Shown here: in pieces, positions 7,724 to 15,693 of the stretch | How positions within the stretch are numbered: position 1 is the first letter of the stretch | Layout of the letters: every line of letters starts with the position of its first letter | From: CAZJNX01 sp964547415 | GTDB lineage: Bacteria; Pseudomonadota; Alphaproteobacteria; Rhizobiales; Amorphaceae | Reading direction: 5' to 3' | Assembly (NCBI GenBank): GCA_964547415.1 | Contig: CAZJNX010000005.1 | Coordinates: 1 to 47,638, forward strand | Length of the DNA: 47,638 nt | The notes under the pieces: generated by a model | What the model was told of the DNA's origin: nothing | What the model saw: only the letters and a program-made list of their open reading frames with translations | Database searches by the model: none | Program-made: the position numbers and the translations under genes

Positions 7724-9499
7724 ATGGCTCGCACCACCGCCGACTTCATGCTGGACCGCCTCGGCGCCTGGGGCATCGAGACCATCTACGGCTACCCCGG
7801 CGACGGCATCAACGGGATCCTCGAAGCCCTCGGCAAGGCGAGCGACCGCTTCCGCTTCATCCAGGCGCGCCACGAGGAGGACGCCGCCTTCATGGCCTGC
7901 GCCCACGCCAAGTGGACGGGCGAGCCCGGCGTGTGCATGGCCACCTCCGGCCCTGGCGCCATCCACCTCCTCAACGGCCTTTACGACGCCAAGCTCGACC
8001 ACCAGCCGGTGGTGGCGATCCTCGGCCAGACCGACCGGTCCGCCATCGGCGGCAGCTACCAGCAGGAGGTGGACCTCCTGTCCCTGTTCAAGGACGTGGC
8101 CCACGAGTACGTCCACATGTGCGCCGACCCCGCGCAGATGCGCCACCTCGTCGACCGGGCGGTCCGGATCGCCAGGGCCAGGCGCTGCGTGACGGCGATC
8201 ATCGTGCCCGACGACGTGGGCAAGGCCGACGCGGTGCCCGAGCCGCCCCAGGTCCACGGCACGCTCCAGTCCGGCATCGGCCACGCCCCGCGCCCGATCG
8301 CGGTGCCCCCCGCCGAGGCCCTCGACCGGGCCGCGGCGGTCCTCAACGAATGCGAGCGGGTGGCGATGCTCGTCGGCGCGGGCGCCCTCGGCGCGGGTCC
8401 CGAGGTGCGGGCGGTGGCCGAGCGGCTGGGCGCCGGGGTGGCGAAGGCCCTCCTCGGCAAGGCCGCGCTGCCCGACGACCTTCCCTACGTCACCGGCCAG
8501 ATCGGTATCCTGGGCACCAGCCCGTCGTGGAACATGATGCAGGACTGCGACGGCCTCCTGATGGTGGGCGCGGGCTTTCCGTACGCGGAGTACCTGCCCG
8601 AGCCGGGGCAGGCCCGGGGCGTCCAGATCGACATCGACCCGGGGATGCTCTCGGTCCGCTACCCCATGGAGGTGAACCTCGAGGGGGACGCGGCGGCGAC
8701 CCTCGAGGCGCTGCTGCCCCGCCTTGCCGAGAAGACCGACCGGCGCTGGCAGGAGCGGATCGCGCGCGAGATGGAGGACTGGTGGAAGGGGGTCGACAAG
8801 CGCGCCCGCACGCCCGCCGACCCGATCAACCCGGAACTCCTGTTCGTGGAGGCCTCGCCCCTCCTGCCCGACCGGTCCATCGTCACCGCCGATTCGGGGA
8901 CCGCCGCGAACTGGTGGGCCCGGGCGATCCGCATCCGCGAGGGCATGAAGGCGTCCCTGTCGGGCACGCTCGCCACCATGTGCCCGGCGATCCCGTACGC
9001 GACGGCCGCGAAGTTCACCCACCCGGACCGGTTCGCCGTCGCCTTCACCGGCGACGGGGCCGTGCAGATGCTCGGCTTCGGCCAGCTCCTCACCATCGCC
9101 AAGTACTGGCAGGCGTGGAGCGACCCGCGCCTCGTGGTCGTCATCCTCAACAACGGGGACCTGTCCCAGGTGACGTGGGAGCAGCGCATCATGGGCGGCT
9201 ACCCGATGACGGAGGAGACCCAGTCCCTCCCGGACGTCAACTACGCCGCCTTCGCCGAGATGATCGGCCTGAAGGGTTTTCGCGTGGAAGCGCCCGAAGA
9301 GGTGGCGCCGGCGCTGCGCGAGGCCTTCGCGGCCGACCGGCCCGCCGTCATCGACGCGAAGGTGGACCCGTCGGTGCCGACCATCCCGCCGAAGCTCACG
9401 CGCAAGTACATGGCCAACTACTTCAAGATGCTGATGAAGGGCGACCCGGACGAGGCGAACATCATCCGCCAGTCGATCCGCCGTTACGTCCCCATCTGA
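7724..9499 (+). CDS. Thiamine-pyrophosphate-requiring enzyme (pyruvate oxidase/acetolactate synthase family)
   Basis: A 591-residue homologue of PoxB/acetolactate synthase enzymes, which decarboxylate 2-oxo acids with thiamine pyrophosphate. The N-terminal Pyr domain has YGYPGDGINGILEAL and the cofactor-activating Glu in RHEEDAAFMA (E51); the PP domain has the GDG (residues 443-445) to NN cofactor/Mg signature. The C-terminus lacks an obvious membrane-binding amphipathic extension like that of PoxB. The start follows GAGAAGGAG. There is no small regulatory subunit beside it and no branched-chain pathway gene, so it is unlikely to be the biosynthetic acetolactate synthase. The substrate is not determined. 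Confidence 0.88.
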   Translation: MARTTADFMLDRLGAWGIETIYGYPGDGINGILEALGKASDRFRFIQARHEEDAAFMACAHAKWTGEPGVCMATSGPGAIHLLNGLYDAKLDHQPVVAILGQTDRSAIGGSYQQEVDLLSLFKDVAHEYVHMCADPAQMRHLVDRAVRIARARRCVTAIIVPDDVGKADAVPEPPQVHGTLQSGIGHAPRPIAVPPAEALDRAAAVLNECERVAMLVGAGALGAGPEVRAVAERLGAGVAKALLGKAALPDDLPYVTGQIGILGTSPSWNMMQDCDGLLMVGAGFPYAEYLPEPGQARGVQIDIDPGMLSVRYPMEVNLEGDAAATLEALLPRLAEKTDRRWQERIAREMEDWWKGVDKRARTPADPINPELLFVEASPLLPDRSIVTADSGTAANWWARAIRIREGMKASLSGTLATMCPAIPYATAAKFTHPDRFAVAFTGDGAVQMLGFGQLLTIAKYWQAWSDPRLVVVILNNGDLSQVTWEQRIMGGYPMTEETQSLPDVNYAAFAEMIGLKGFRVEAPEEVAPALREAFAADRPAVIDAKVDPSVPTIPPKLTRKYMANYFKMLMKGDPDEANIIRQSIRRYVPI

Positions 9500-9507
9500 C
9501 GGCACGG

Positions 9508-9543
9508 GCGGGCCGGCCCGGCGACGGCGCCGCTCCGGCCCGC
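9508..9543 (+). terminator. GC-rich hairpin after the thiamine-enzyme gene
   Basis: Perfect nine-base arms GCGGGCCGG (9508-9516) and CCGGCCCGC (9535-9543) flank an 18-base loop that can itself pair, starting nine bases after the stop at 9499. There is no T-run, so it is at best a weak intrinsic terminator or an mRNA 3'-end stabiliser. Confidence 0.45.
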
Positions 9544-9682
9544 GGATGTCGAGACGCTTCGCAAAAGTGTCATGGAAGGATGGTACGCGCCGCGCAGCCG
9601 GCGGGGCCGCGGCAGCGGGACCGCCGCACCGCGGACGATGCCGCGACCACCCGTTCCAACCGATCACGACGGAGCCTCGACG

Positions 9683-10990
9683 ATGCGGACCTTCGCGCTT
9701 TCCGGCCTCGCGGCCGCCCTCCTCGCCGGGGTTTCGGCCCCGGCCCTCGCCGAGACCGAGATCCAGTTCTGGCACGCCATGGGCGGCGCGCTGGGCGAAC
9801 AGGTCGAGAAGCTGGCCGAGGGCTTCAACGAGTCCCAGGACGCCTATCGCGTGGTGCCCGTCTACAAGGGCAACTACACCGAGACGATGACGGCCGCGAT
9901 CGCCGCCTTCCGCGCCCGCCAGCAGCCCCACATCGTGCAGGTCTTCGAGGTGGGCACCGCCACCATGATGGCCGCCGAGGGCGCGGTGAAGCCGGTCTAC
10001 GAGGTGATGGACGAGGCGGACGTCACGTGGGACGCGGACGCCTACCTCCCGGCGGTGCGGAGCTACTACTCGACGCCCGACGGCCGCCTCCTGTCCCTGC
10101 CGTTCAACTCCTCCTCCCCGGTCCTTTGGTACAACAAGGACCTCCTCGACAGCGTCGACGCCGAGGTGCCGACCACCTGGGAGGAGGTGTTCTCCGTCGC
10201 CGACAAGCTGCAGGCGAACGGCCACGACTGCGCCATCTCCTTCGGCTGGCAGTCGTGGGTGATGATCGAGAACTTCCTCGCCTGGCACGACGAGCCCATC
10301 GGCACCCTCGCCAACGGCTTCGAGGGCCTTTCCACCGAGTTCGTCTTCGACGAGAACGAGGGCCTCGCCGACCTCCTCCAGCAGATCGCCGACAGCCAGG
10401 AGGACGGCACCTTCAAGTACGGCGGCCGCCGCGGCGACAGCCTGCCCCTGTTCACCACGGGCGAGTGCGCCATGTGGATCAACTCGTCGGCCTACTACGC
10501 CTCCATGGTCGACCAGGCCGACTTCGCGTTCGGCCAGGCGATGCTGCCGCTCGACACCGACATCGCCGAGGCGCCGCAGAACTCCATCATCGGCGGGGCG
10601 ACCCTGTGGGTCCTCGAGGGTCACGAGGGCGAGGACTACCAGGGCGTCGCCGAATTCTTCAACTACCTGTCGCGTCCCGACGTCCAGGCCACCTGGCACC
10701 AGGAGACCGGCTACGTGCCGATCACCACGGCCGCCTACGAGCTCTCCGAGGAAGAGGGCTTCTACGAGGAGAACCCGGGCACGGACACGGCGATCAAGCA
10801 GCTGTCGCTGAACGAGCCGACGGCGAACTCCCGCGGCCTGCGCTTCGGCAACTTCGTCCAGATCCGCGAGATCATCAACGAGGAGCTGGAAGAGCTCTGG
10901 TCCGGCCAGAAGACTGCCGAGGAGGCCCTCGGCGACGCCGCCCGCCGCGGCAACGAGCTCCTGCGGCAGTTCGAGCGCGACCACTCGTAA
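9683..10990 (+). CDS. ugpB: sn-Glycerol-3-phosphate ABC transporter, periplasmic binding protein
   Basis: A 435-residue extracytoplasmic solute-binding protein that captures sn-glycerol-3-phosphate (and glycerophosphodiesters in some species) for UgpAE-C. Residues 1-23 form a Sec signal peptide (cleavage after APALA). The mature start EIQFWHAMGGALGEQVEKLA and the block YKGNYTETMTAAIAAFRARQ are diagnostic of UgpB, as is QVFEVGTATMMAAEGAVKP. The ATG at 9683 is preferred because it begins the signal peptide. First gene of ugpBAEC; a hairpin follows it, as is common after highly expressed binding-protein genes. In enterobacteria ugp is phosphate-regulated; here I saw only a poor Pho-like element. 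Confidence 0.95.
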   Translation: MRTFALSGLAAALLAGVSAPALAETEIQFWHAMGGALGEQVEKLAEGFNESQDAYRVVPVYKGNYTETMTAAIAAFRARQQPHIVQVFEVGTATMMAAEGAVKPVYEVMDEADVTWDADAYLPAVRSYYSTPDGRLLSLPFNSSSPVLWYNKDLLDSVDAEVPTTWEEVFSVADKLQANGHDCAISFGWQSWVMIENFLAWHDEPIGTLANGFEGLSTEFVFDENEGLADLLQQIADSQEDGTFKYGGRRGDSLPLFTTGECAMWINSSAYYASMVDQADFAFGQAMLPLDTDIAEAPQNSIIGGATLWVLEGHEGEDYQGVAEFFNYLSRPDVQATWHQETGYVPITTAAYELSEEEGFYEENPGTDTAIKQLSLNEPTANSRGLRFGNFVQIREIINEELEELWSGQKTAEEALGDAARRGNELLRQFERDHS

Positions 10991-11004
10991 CCCATCGCGA
11001 CCCC

Positions 11005-11032
11005 GCGGCGGGCGGCCATCGCCGTCCGCCGC
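11005..11032 (+). terminator. Intra-operon hairpin between ugpB and ugpA
   Basis: Arms GCGGCGGGCGG (11005-11015) and CCGTCCGCCGC (11022-11032) pair over 11 positions with one G:U pair and a six-base loop, 14 bases after the ugpB stop. There is no T-tract. Its place between the binding-protein and permease genes suggests an RNA processing/stability element that raises ugpB relative to ugpAEC. Confidence 0.6.
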
Positions 11033-11059
11033 GCCCCGCTGCGCCGGACGCCACCCCCC

Positions 11060-11947
11060 ATGCAGACCAAGCGCGTGACCTTCGGCCATCGCTGGCTGCC
11101 GTACCTGCTCGTCGCGCCGCAGATCACGATCACCCTCGTCTTCTTCATCTGGCCGGCGACGCAGGCGCTCTACCAGTCCGTGCTGCGGCAGGACGCCTTC
11201 GGCCTCAGGACGACCTTCGTCGGCCTCGACAACTTCCAGCGCCTCCTGGCGGACCCGCTCTACTACGACGCCTTCGTGACCACCGTCGTCTTCAGCGCCT
11301 GGGTCACGGCGCTGTCCATGGGGCTCGCCCTCCTGCTGGCGGTGATGACCGACCGGGCGATCCGCTCCGCCCTCGCCTACCGCACCATCCTCATCTGGCC
11401 CTACGCGGTGGCGCCCGCCGTCGCGGGCATCCTGTGGTTCTTCCTGTTCAACCCGACCATCGGCATCGTCGCCTACGCGCTGCAGGCGATGGGCTACGAC
11501 TGGAACAACTACGTGGACGGCACGGACGCCATGATCCTCATCGTGATCGCGGCGGCCTGGCGGCAGGTCGCCTACAACTTCCTGTTCTTCGTGGCGGCGC
11601 TGCAGGCGATACCGCGCTCGCTGGTGGAGGCGGCGGCGATCGACGGGGCGGGGCCGCTCAAGCGGTTCCTCACCATCCAGCTGCCGCTCTTGTCGCCCAC
11701 CGTCTTCTTCCTGTTCGTGGTCAACATCGTCTACGCCTTCTTCGACACCTTCCCGGTGGTCCACGCCACCACCAAGGGCGGGCCGGGCAACGAGACGGTG
11801 ATCCTCGTGTACAAGGTCTGGCGCGACGCCTTCGAGGGGCTCAACCTCGGCGCCTCCGCCGCCCAGTCGGTGATCCTGATGGCGATCGTCATCGTGCTGA
11901 CCGCGATCCAGTTCCGCTACATCGAGAAGAAGGTGGAATACGCATGA
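11060..11947 (+). CDS. ugpA: sn-Glycerol-3-phosphate ABC transporter permease UgpA
   Basis: A 295-residue inner-membrane permease of the MalF/UgpA type, with six predicted membrane segments (first about residues 12-34, WLPYLLVAPQITITLVFFIW). The EAA loop that docks on the ATPase reads EAAAIDGAGPLKRFLTIQLP (residues 191-210). The C-terminal helix region ends with RYIEKKVEYA. It follows ugpB by 69 bases and precedes ugpE by 20. Confidence 0.95.
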   Translation: MQTKRVTFGHRWLPYLLVAPQITITLVFFIWPATQALYQSVLRQDAFGLRTTFVGLDNFQRLLADPLYYDAFVTTVVFSAWVTALSMGLALLLAVMTDRAIRSALAYRTILIWPYAVAPAVAGILWFFLFNPTIGIVAYALQAMGYDWNNYVDGTDAMILIVIAAAWRQVAYNFLFFVAALQAIPRSLVEAAAIDGAGPLKRFLTIQLPLLSPTVFFLFVVNIVYAFFDTFPVVHATTKGGPGNETVILVYKVWRDAFEGLNLGASAAQSVILMAIVIVLTAIQFRYIEKKVEYA

Positions 11948-11967
11948 ACGGGCGGGCGGTCTGAGCC

Positions 11968-12813
11968 ATGGTGGAGCGGCGCCCGGTCCTCGCCTTCCTC
12001 ACCCACGCCGTCCTCATCCTCGGCGCGGCCCTCTTCGTCTTCCCGATCTGGATCGCGTTCGTGGCCTCCACCCGCGAGGCGGCGGAGGTGGCGACCGGCC
12101 TCACCATGATCCCGGGCGACAGGCTGATCGAGAACTACGGCCTCGTCCTCGGCCAGGGCGTGTCGACGGCGGGCGCGCCCCCGCTCTCCCTGATGCTCAC
12201 CAACTCCACGATCATGGCGCTCGCCATCGCGCTCGGAAAGATCGCGATCTCCCTTCTGTCGGCGTTCGCCATCGTCTATTTCCGCTTTCCGTTCCGGATG
12301 CTCGCCTTCTGGACCATCTTCATTACCTTGATGCTGCCCGTGGAGGTGCGCATCCTGCCCACCTTCGAGGTGGTGGCGAATCTGGGCATGCTGAACAGCT
12401 ACGCTGGCCTCACCATCCCGCTCATCGCCTCGGCGACCGCGACGTTCCTGTTCCGCCAGTTCTTCATGACGGTGCCGGACGAACTGACCGAGGCCGCCCG
12501 CGTCGACGGCGCGGGGCCGATGCGCTTCTTCCGCGACATCCTCGTCCCCCTGTCGCGCACCAACATCGCGGCGCTGTTCGTGATCCTCTTCATCTACGGC
12601 TGGAACCAGTACCTTTGGCCGCTGATCGTGACGACGGACGAGGCCTATTACACGGTCGTGATGGGCCTGCAGCGAATGGCCGACACCGGCATGGAAACGC
12701 CCCAGTGGAACCTCATCATGGCGACGGTCATGCTGGCGATGCTGCCACCCGTCGTCGTGATCGTCGCCATGCAGCGCCTGTTCGTGAAGGGGCTCGTCGA
12801 GGTGGAGAAGTAG
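11968..12813 (+). CDS. ugpE: sn-Glycerol-3-phosphate ABC transporter permease UgpE
   Basis: A 281-residue MalG-type inner-membrane permease with six hydrophobic segments, the first at about residues 9-32. The EAA loop reads EAARVDGAGPMRFFRDILVP (residues 176-195) and the C-terminus ends RLFVKGLVEVEK, the typical UgpE tail. Partner of UgpA in the membrane heterodimer. It ends four bases before ugpC starts, so translation is probably coupled. Confidence 0.95.
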   Translation: MVERRPVLAFLTHAVLILGAALFVFPIWIAFVASTREAAEVATGLTMIPGDRLIENYGLVLGQGVSTAGAPPLSLMLTNSTIMALAIALGKIAISLLSAFAIVYFRFPFRMLAFWTIFITLMLPVEVRILPTFEVVANLGMLNSYAGLTIPLIASATATFLFRQFFMTVPDELTEAARVDGAGPMRFFRDILVPLSRTNIAALFVILFIYGWNQYLWPLIVTTDEAYYTVVMGLQRMADTGMETPQWNLIMATVMLAMLPPVVVIVAMQRLFVKGLVEVEK

Positions 12814-12817
12814 CGCC

Positions 12818-13933
12818 GTGGCCGACATCGCGATCCGCAACGTGACGAAGGTCTACCCCGGCGGCGTGGAGGCGGTGTCGGGGATCGACTTTTCCATCGA
12901 CAGCGGCGAGTTGTGCGTCCTCGTCGGCCCGTCGGGCTGCGGGAAGTCGACGCTGCTGCGCATGATCGCCGGGCTCGAGACGATCACGGACGGAGAGATC
13001 GCGATCGCAGGCGAGGTGGTGAACGACCTCGAGCCCGCCGAGCGCGACATCGCCATGGTGTTCCAGAACTACGCGCTCTATCCGCACATGACCGTCTTCG
13101 ACAACATGGCCTATGGCCTGAAGAACCGCGGCACCCCGAAGGCGGAGATCGCCGAGCGGGTGGCGGAGGCCGCCCGCATCCTCGCCATCGAGCCTTTCCT
13201 CGACCGCAAGCCCCGCCAGCTGTCCGGCGGCCAGCGCCAGCGGGTGGCCATGGGCCGGGCCATCGTGCGCCAGCCGCGGGCCTTCCTGTTCGACGAGCCC
13301 CTGTCGAACCTCGACGCCAAGCTCCGCACCCAGACCCGCGTCGAGATCAAGCGCCTGCAGCAGCGGATGGCCACCACCAGCGTCTACGTCACCCACGACC
13401 AGCTGGAAGCCATGACCCTCGCCGATCGTCTCGTGGTGATGAACGCCGGCCAGGTGGAGCAGATCGGAACGCCCGTCTCGGTCTACGACCGGCCGGAGAC
13501 CATGTTCGTCGCCGGCTTCATCGGCGCCCCGCCCATGAACTTTCTGTCCGTGTCCGTGGAGGGCGCGGAGGGGACCCTGCGCCTGTCCGACGGCACGGCG
13601 CTCGGCGCCGACGGCGGCACCCGCTGGACGAACGGGCGCGGCGTCCTCGGCATCCGCCCGGAGGACGCCGCCCTCGCCGAAGGGCCGGCCGACCCGGAGG
13701 CCGACGCCGCCACCGTCCCCCTCACGGTGGTGATCGCCGAGGTGGTGGGGTCGGACACCTTCGTCCACGGCCGCGTCGGCGCGGGCGAAGGCGGCCCGCC
13801 CGGCGCCGACGCCGACATGATCGTGCGGGTGCCGGGGAAGGTGGACCTCGCCCCCGGCGAAAGGACGAGCGCCGTGTTCCTCCGCGAAAGGCTCCACCGC
13901 TTCGACCCGGACACCGGCCGCCGCCTCGACTGA
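12818..13933 (+). CDS. ugpC: sn-Glycerol-3-phosphate ABC transporter ATPase UgpC
   Basis: A 371-residue MalK/UgpC-type ATPase. Walker A GPSGCGKS at residues 37-44, Q-loop FQNYALYPHMTV, signature LSGGQ at 135-139, Walker B LFDEP at 157-161, and the switch His in YVTHDQLEAMTLADR. The C-terminal third (about 235-371) is the regulatory OB/TOBE domain of this subfamily. Cytoplasmic partner of UgpAE and last gene of the transporter unit. Confidence 0.95.
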   Translation: MADIAIRNVTKVYPGGVEAVSGIDFSIDSGELCVLVGPSGCGKSTLLRMIAGLETITDGEIAIAGEVVNDLEPAERDIAMVFQNYALYPHMTVFDNMAYGLKNRGTPKAEIAERVAEAARILAIEPFLDRKPRQLSGGQRQRVAMGRAIVRQPRAFLFDEPLSNLDAKLRTQTRVEIKRLQQRMATTSVYVTHDQLEAMTLADRLVVMNAGQVEQIGTPVSVYDRPETMFVAGFIGAPPMNFLSVSVEGAEGTLRLSDGTALGADGGTRWTNGRGVLGIRPEDAALAEGPADPEADAATVPLTVVIAEVVGSDTFVHGRVGAGEGGPPGADADMIVRVPGKVDLAPGERTSAVFLRERLHRFDPDTGRRLD

Positions 13934-14038
13934 CCTCCCGCCGCGGCACCCCGTCGCGCGTCCGGCACGCGACTTGCTGCACCGCCCCGCTGCGCCAGCT
14001 ACCACGGCTCCGGCGAGATGCCGCAGAGGAGGGCAGCC

Positions 14039-14479
14039 ATGTTCGCGATCCTGAAGGCGGGGGCACTCGCCCTCGCGCTCGTCCTGTCCGCAGGCGCGGC
14101 GAGCGCCGACAGCCCGCGGCCGAGCGCGGCCGACCGCAGCGCGGTGATCGGCGTCATCGCCTCCCAGATGGACGCCTTCCGCGCCGACGACGCGGAGCGC
14201 GCCTACTCCTACGCCGCCCCCACCATCAAGCGCATGTTTCCGACGCCCTCGGTGTTCATGGACATGGTGCGGCGGGGCTACCGGCCGGTCTACCGGGCCG
14301 AGGACCCGCTGTTCACGCGGAGCCGCCTTGTGGGCGAGGGGCGCATCGTCCAGGAGGTGCTGCTGACGGGCCCCGAGGGCCGGCCGTGGACCGCCGTCTA
14401 CACCCTCGAGCGCCAGGCGGACGGCAGCTGGCGCATCACCGGATGCTACCTGCGCGAGGCGGCCGGCGAATCGGCCTGA
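14039..14479 (+). CDS. Secreted DUF4864 protein
   Basis: A 146-residue exported protein of the DUF4864 family (function unknown). Residues 1-22 are a Sec signal peptide ending ASA. The mature part has the family pattern IASQMDAFRADDAERAYSYA followed by APTIKRMFPTPSVFMDMVRR and WRITGCYL, an NTF2-like alpha+beta arrangement. The ATG at 14039 is chosen because it follows AGAGGAGGG and starts the signal peptide. The last 34 bases overlap the 3' end of tgt on the opposite strand. Confidence 0.85.
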   Translation: MFAILKAGALALALVLSAGAASADSPRPSAADRSAVIGVIASQMDAFRADDAERAYSYAAPTIKRMFPTPSVFMDMVRRGYRPVYRAEDPLFTRSRLVGEGRIVQEVLLTGPEGRPWTAVYTLERQADGSWRITGCYLREAAGESA

Positions 14480-15693
14480 TCCGCACCCTCCCGCGGGGGA
14501 TACGCGCCCGGCGCGTCCACCGGGACCCAGGGCGGGGCCTCGTCTTCCCTCCCGTCCGGGCCCCGCGTCCAGCCCTCGCGGATCGCGGCCGCCGTCGCCT
14601 CGAAGGTGCCAGCGGCGATGGCGGCACGCAGCTGGCGCATCAGGGCCTGGTAGTAGGCCACGTTGTTCCAGGTGAGGAGCGTGGCGGCGAGCTGTTCCCC
14701 CGCCCGCACCAGGTGGTGGAGGTAGGCGCGGGAGAAATCCCGGGCGGCGCGGCAGTCGCTCCCCGCGTCGAGGGGGCGCGGATCGTCCTGGTGGCGGGCG
14801 TTCTTGAGGTTCATGCGGCCGAAGCGGGTGTAGGCGAGGCCGTGGCGGCCCGCCCGCGTCGGCATCACGCAGTCGAACATGTCGACGCCGCGGGCGACGG
14901 CGCCCACGAGGTCGTCCGGCGTGCCCACCCCCATCAGGTAGCGCAGCCGATCCTCGGGAAGGTGTGCCGCCGTCGCCTCCACCATCTCGAACATCACCGC
15001 CTGCGGCTCGCCCACCGCGAGCCCGCCGATGGCGTAGCCCTGAAGGTCCAGCGCGACCAGTCCTTCCGCCGAGCGACGGCGGAGCGCCGGATCGTCGCCC
15101 CCCTGCACGATGCCGAACAGGGCCCGGCCGGCCTGAGGGTTCCGGTTTTCGCGGAACGCCTCGAGGCTGCGGCCCGCCCAGTCGAGGGAAAGGTCCACCG
15201 CGCGCGCGAGGGCCTCCGCGCTCGCGGGCAGCGCCACGCACTCGTCGAGCTGCATCTGGATGTCGCTGCCGAGGAGCGACTGGACGAGGATCGACCGCTC
15301 CGGCGTCAGCCGGTGGGGGCTGCCGTCGATGAGGCTCCTGAAGGTGACGCCGTCCCCGTCGATCTCACGCATGGCGGCGAGGCTCATCACCTGGAAGCCG
15401 CCGGAATCGGTGAGGATGGTGCGCGGCCAGTCCATGAAGCGGTGGAGGCCGCCGAGGCGGGCCACCCGGTCCGCCCCCGGCCGCAGCATCAGGTGGTAGG
15501 TGTTGCCGAGCACCACCTCCGCTCCGGTGCCGGCGACGAGCTCGGGCAGCATCGCCTTCACCGTCCCCTGCGTGCCCACCGTCATGAAGGCCGGGGTCTC
15601 CACCGTGCCGTGGGCGGTGTGGAGGCGGCCGCGGCGGGCCGCGCCGTCGGCGGCGAGGCGCTCGAAGCGGAAGGGGGCGCGGTCAGCCGCCAT
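14446..15693 (-). CDS. tgt: Queuine tRNA-ribosyltransferase (Tgt) with a degenerate zinc site
   Basis: Tgt exchanges guanine-34 of GUN-anticodon tRNAs for preQ1 in bacterial queuosine synthesis. The 415-residue protein has the substrate-Asp motif DSGGFQVMSL, the catalytic-Asp motif FDCVMPTRAGRHG and the tRNA-binding C-terminal helices. The zinc site, normally C-x-C-x2-C with a distant His, reads SDCRAAR (first Cys replaced by Ser, third by Ala) and the His position in LLTWNN is Asn, so three of four ligands are gone. The C-terminus is 30-40 residues longer than usual. Its ATG overlaps the queA stop by 11 bases. Confidence 0.92.
   Translation of the reverse strand: MAADRAPFRFERLAADGAARRGRLHTAHGTVETPAFMTVGTQGTVKAMLPELVAGTGAEVVLGNTYHLMLRPGADRVARLGGLHRFMDWPRTILTDSGGFQVMSLAAMREIDGDGVTFRSLIDGSPHRLTPERSILVQSLLGSDIQMQLDECVALPASAEALARAVDLSLDWAGRSLEAFRENRNPQAGRALFGIVQGGDDPALRRRSAEGLVALDLQGYAIGGLAVGEPQAVMFEMVEATAAHLPEDRLRYLMGVGTPDDLVGAVARGVDMFDCVMPTRAGRHGLAYTRFGRMNLKNARHQDDPRPLDAGSDCRAARDFSRAYLHHLVRAGEQLAATLLTWNNVAYYQALMRQLRAAIAAGTFEATAAAIREGWTRGPDGREDEAPPWVPVDAPGAYPPREGADQADSPAASRR

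Noticed and set aside
9547..9573. A Pho-box-like element (TGTCGA ... TGTCAT) upstream of ugpB
   Set aside because: ugp operons are often PhoB-regulated, but only one good half-site is present, the middle repeat does not match and spacing is 21 rather than 22 bases.
7700..11764. A 1354-codon open frame on the minus strand across the thiamine enzyme and ugpBA
   Set aside because: It is antisense to well-recognised genes, is dominated by Arg, Gly, Val, Asp and Glu, and arises because very GC-rich third positions remove stop codons from the opposite strand.
7912..11964. A 1350-codon plus-strand frame overlapping ugpBA
   Set aside because: It is a frame shadow of the thiamine enzyme and ugp genes, with Arg/Pro/Gly-rich composition and no family motifs.
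12728..15241. An 837-codon minus-strand frame
   Set aside because: Its sequence crosses ugpC antisense and tgt out of frame and shows no domain; a composition artefact.
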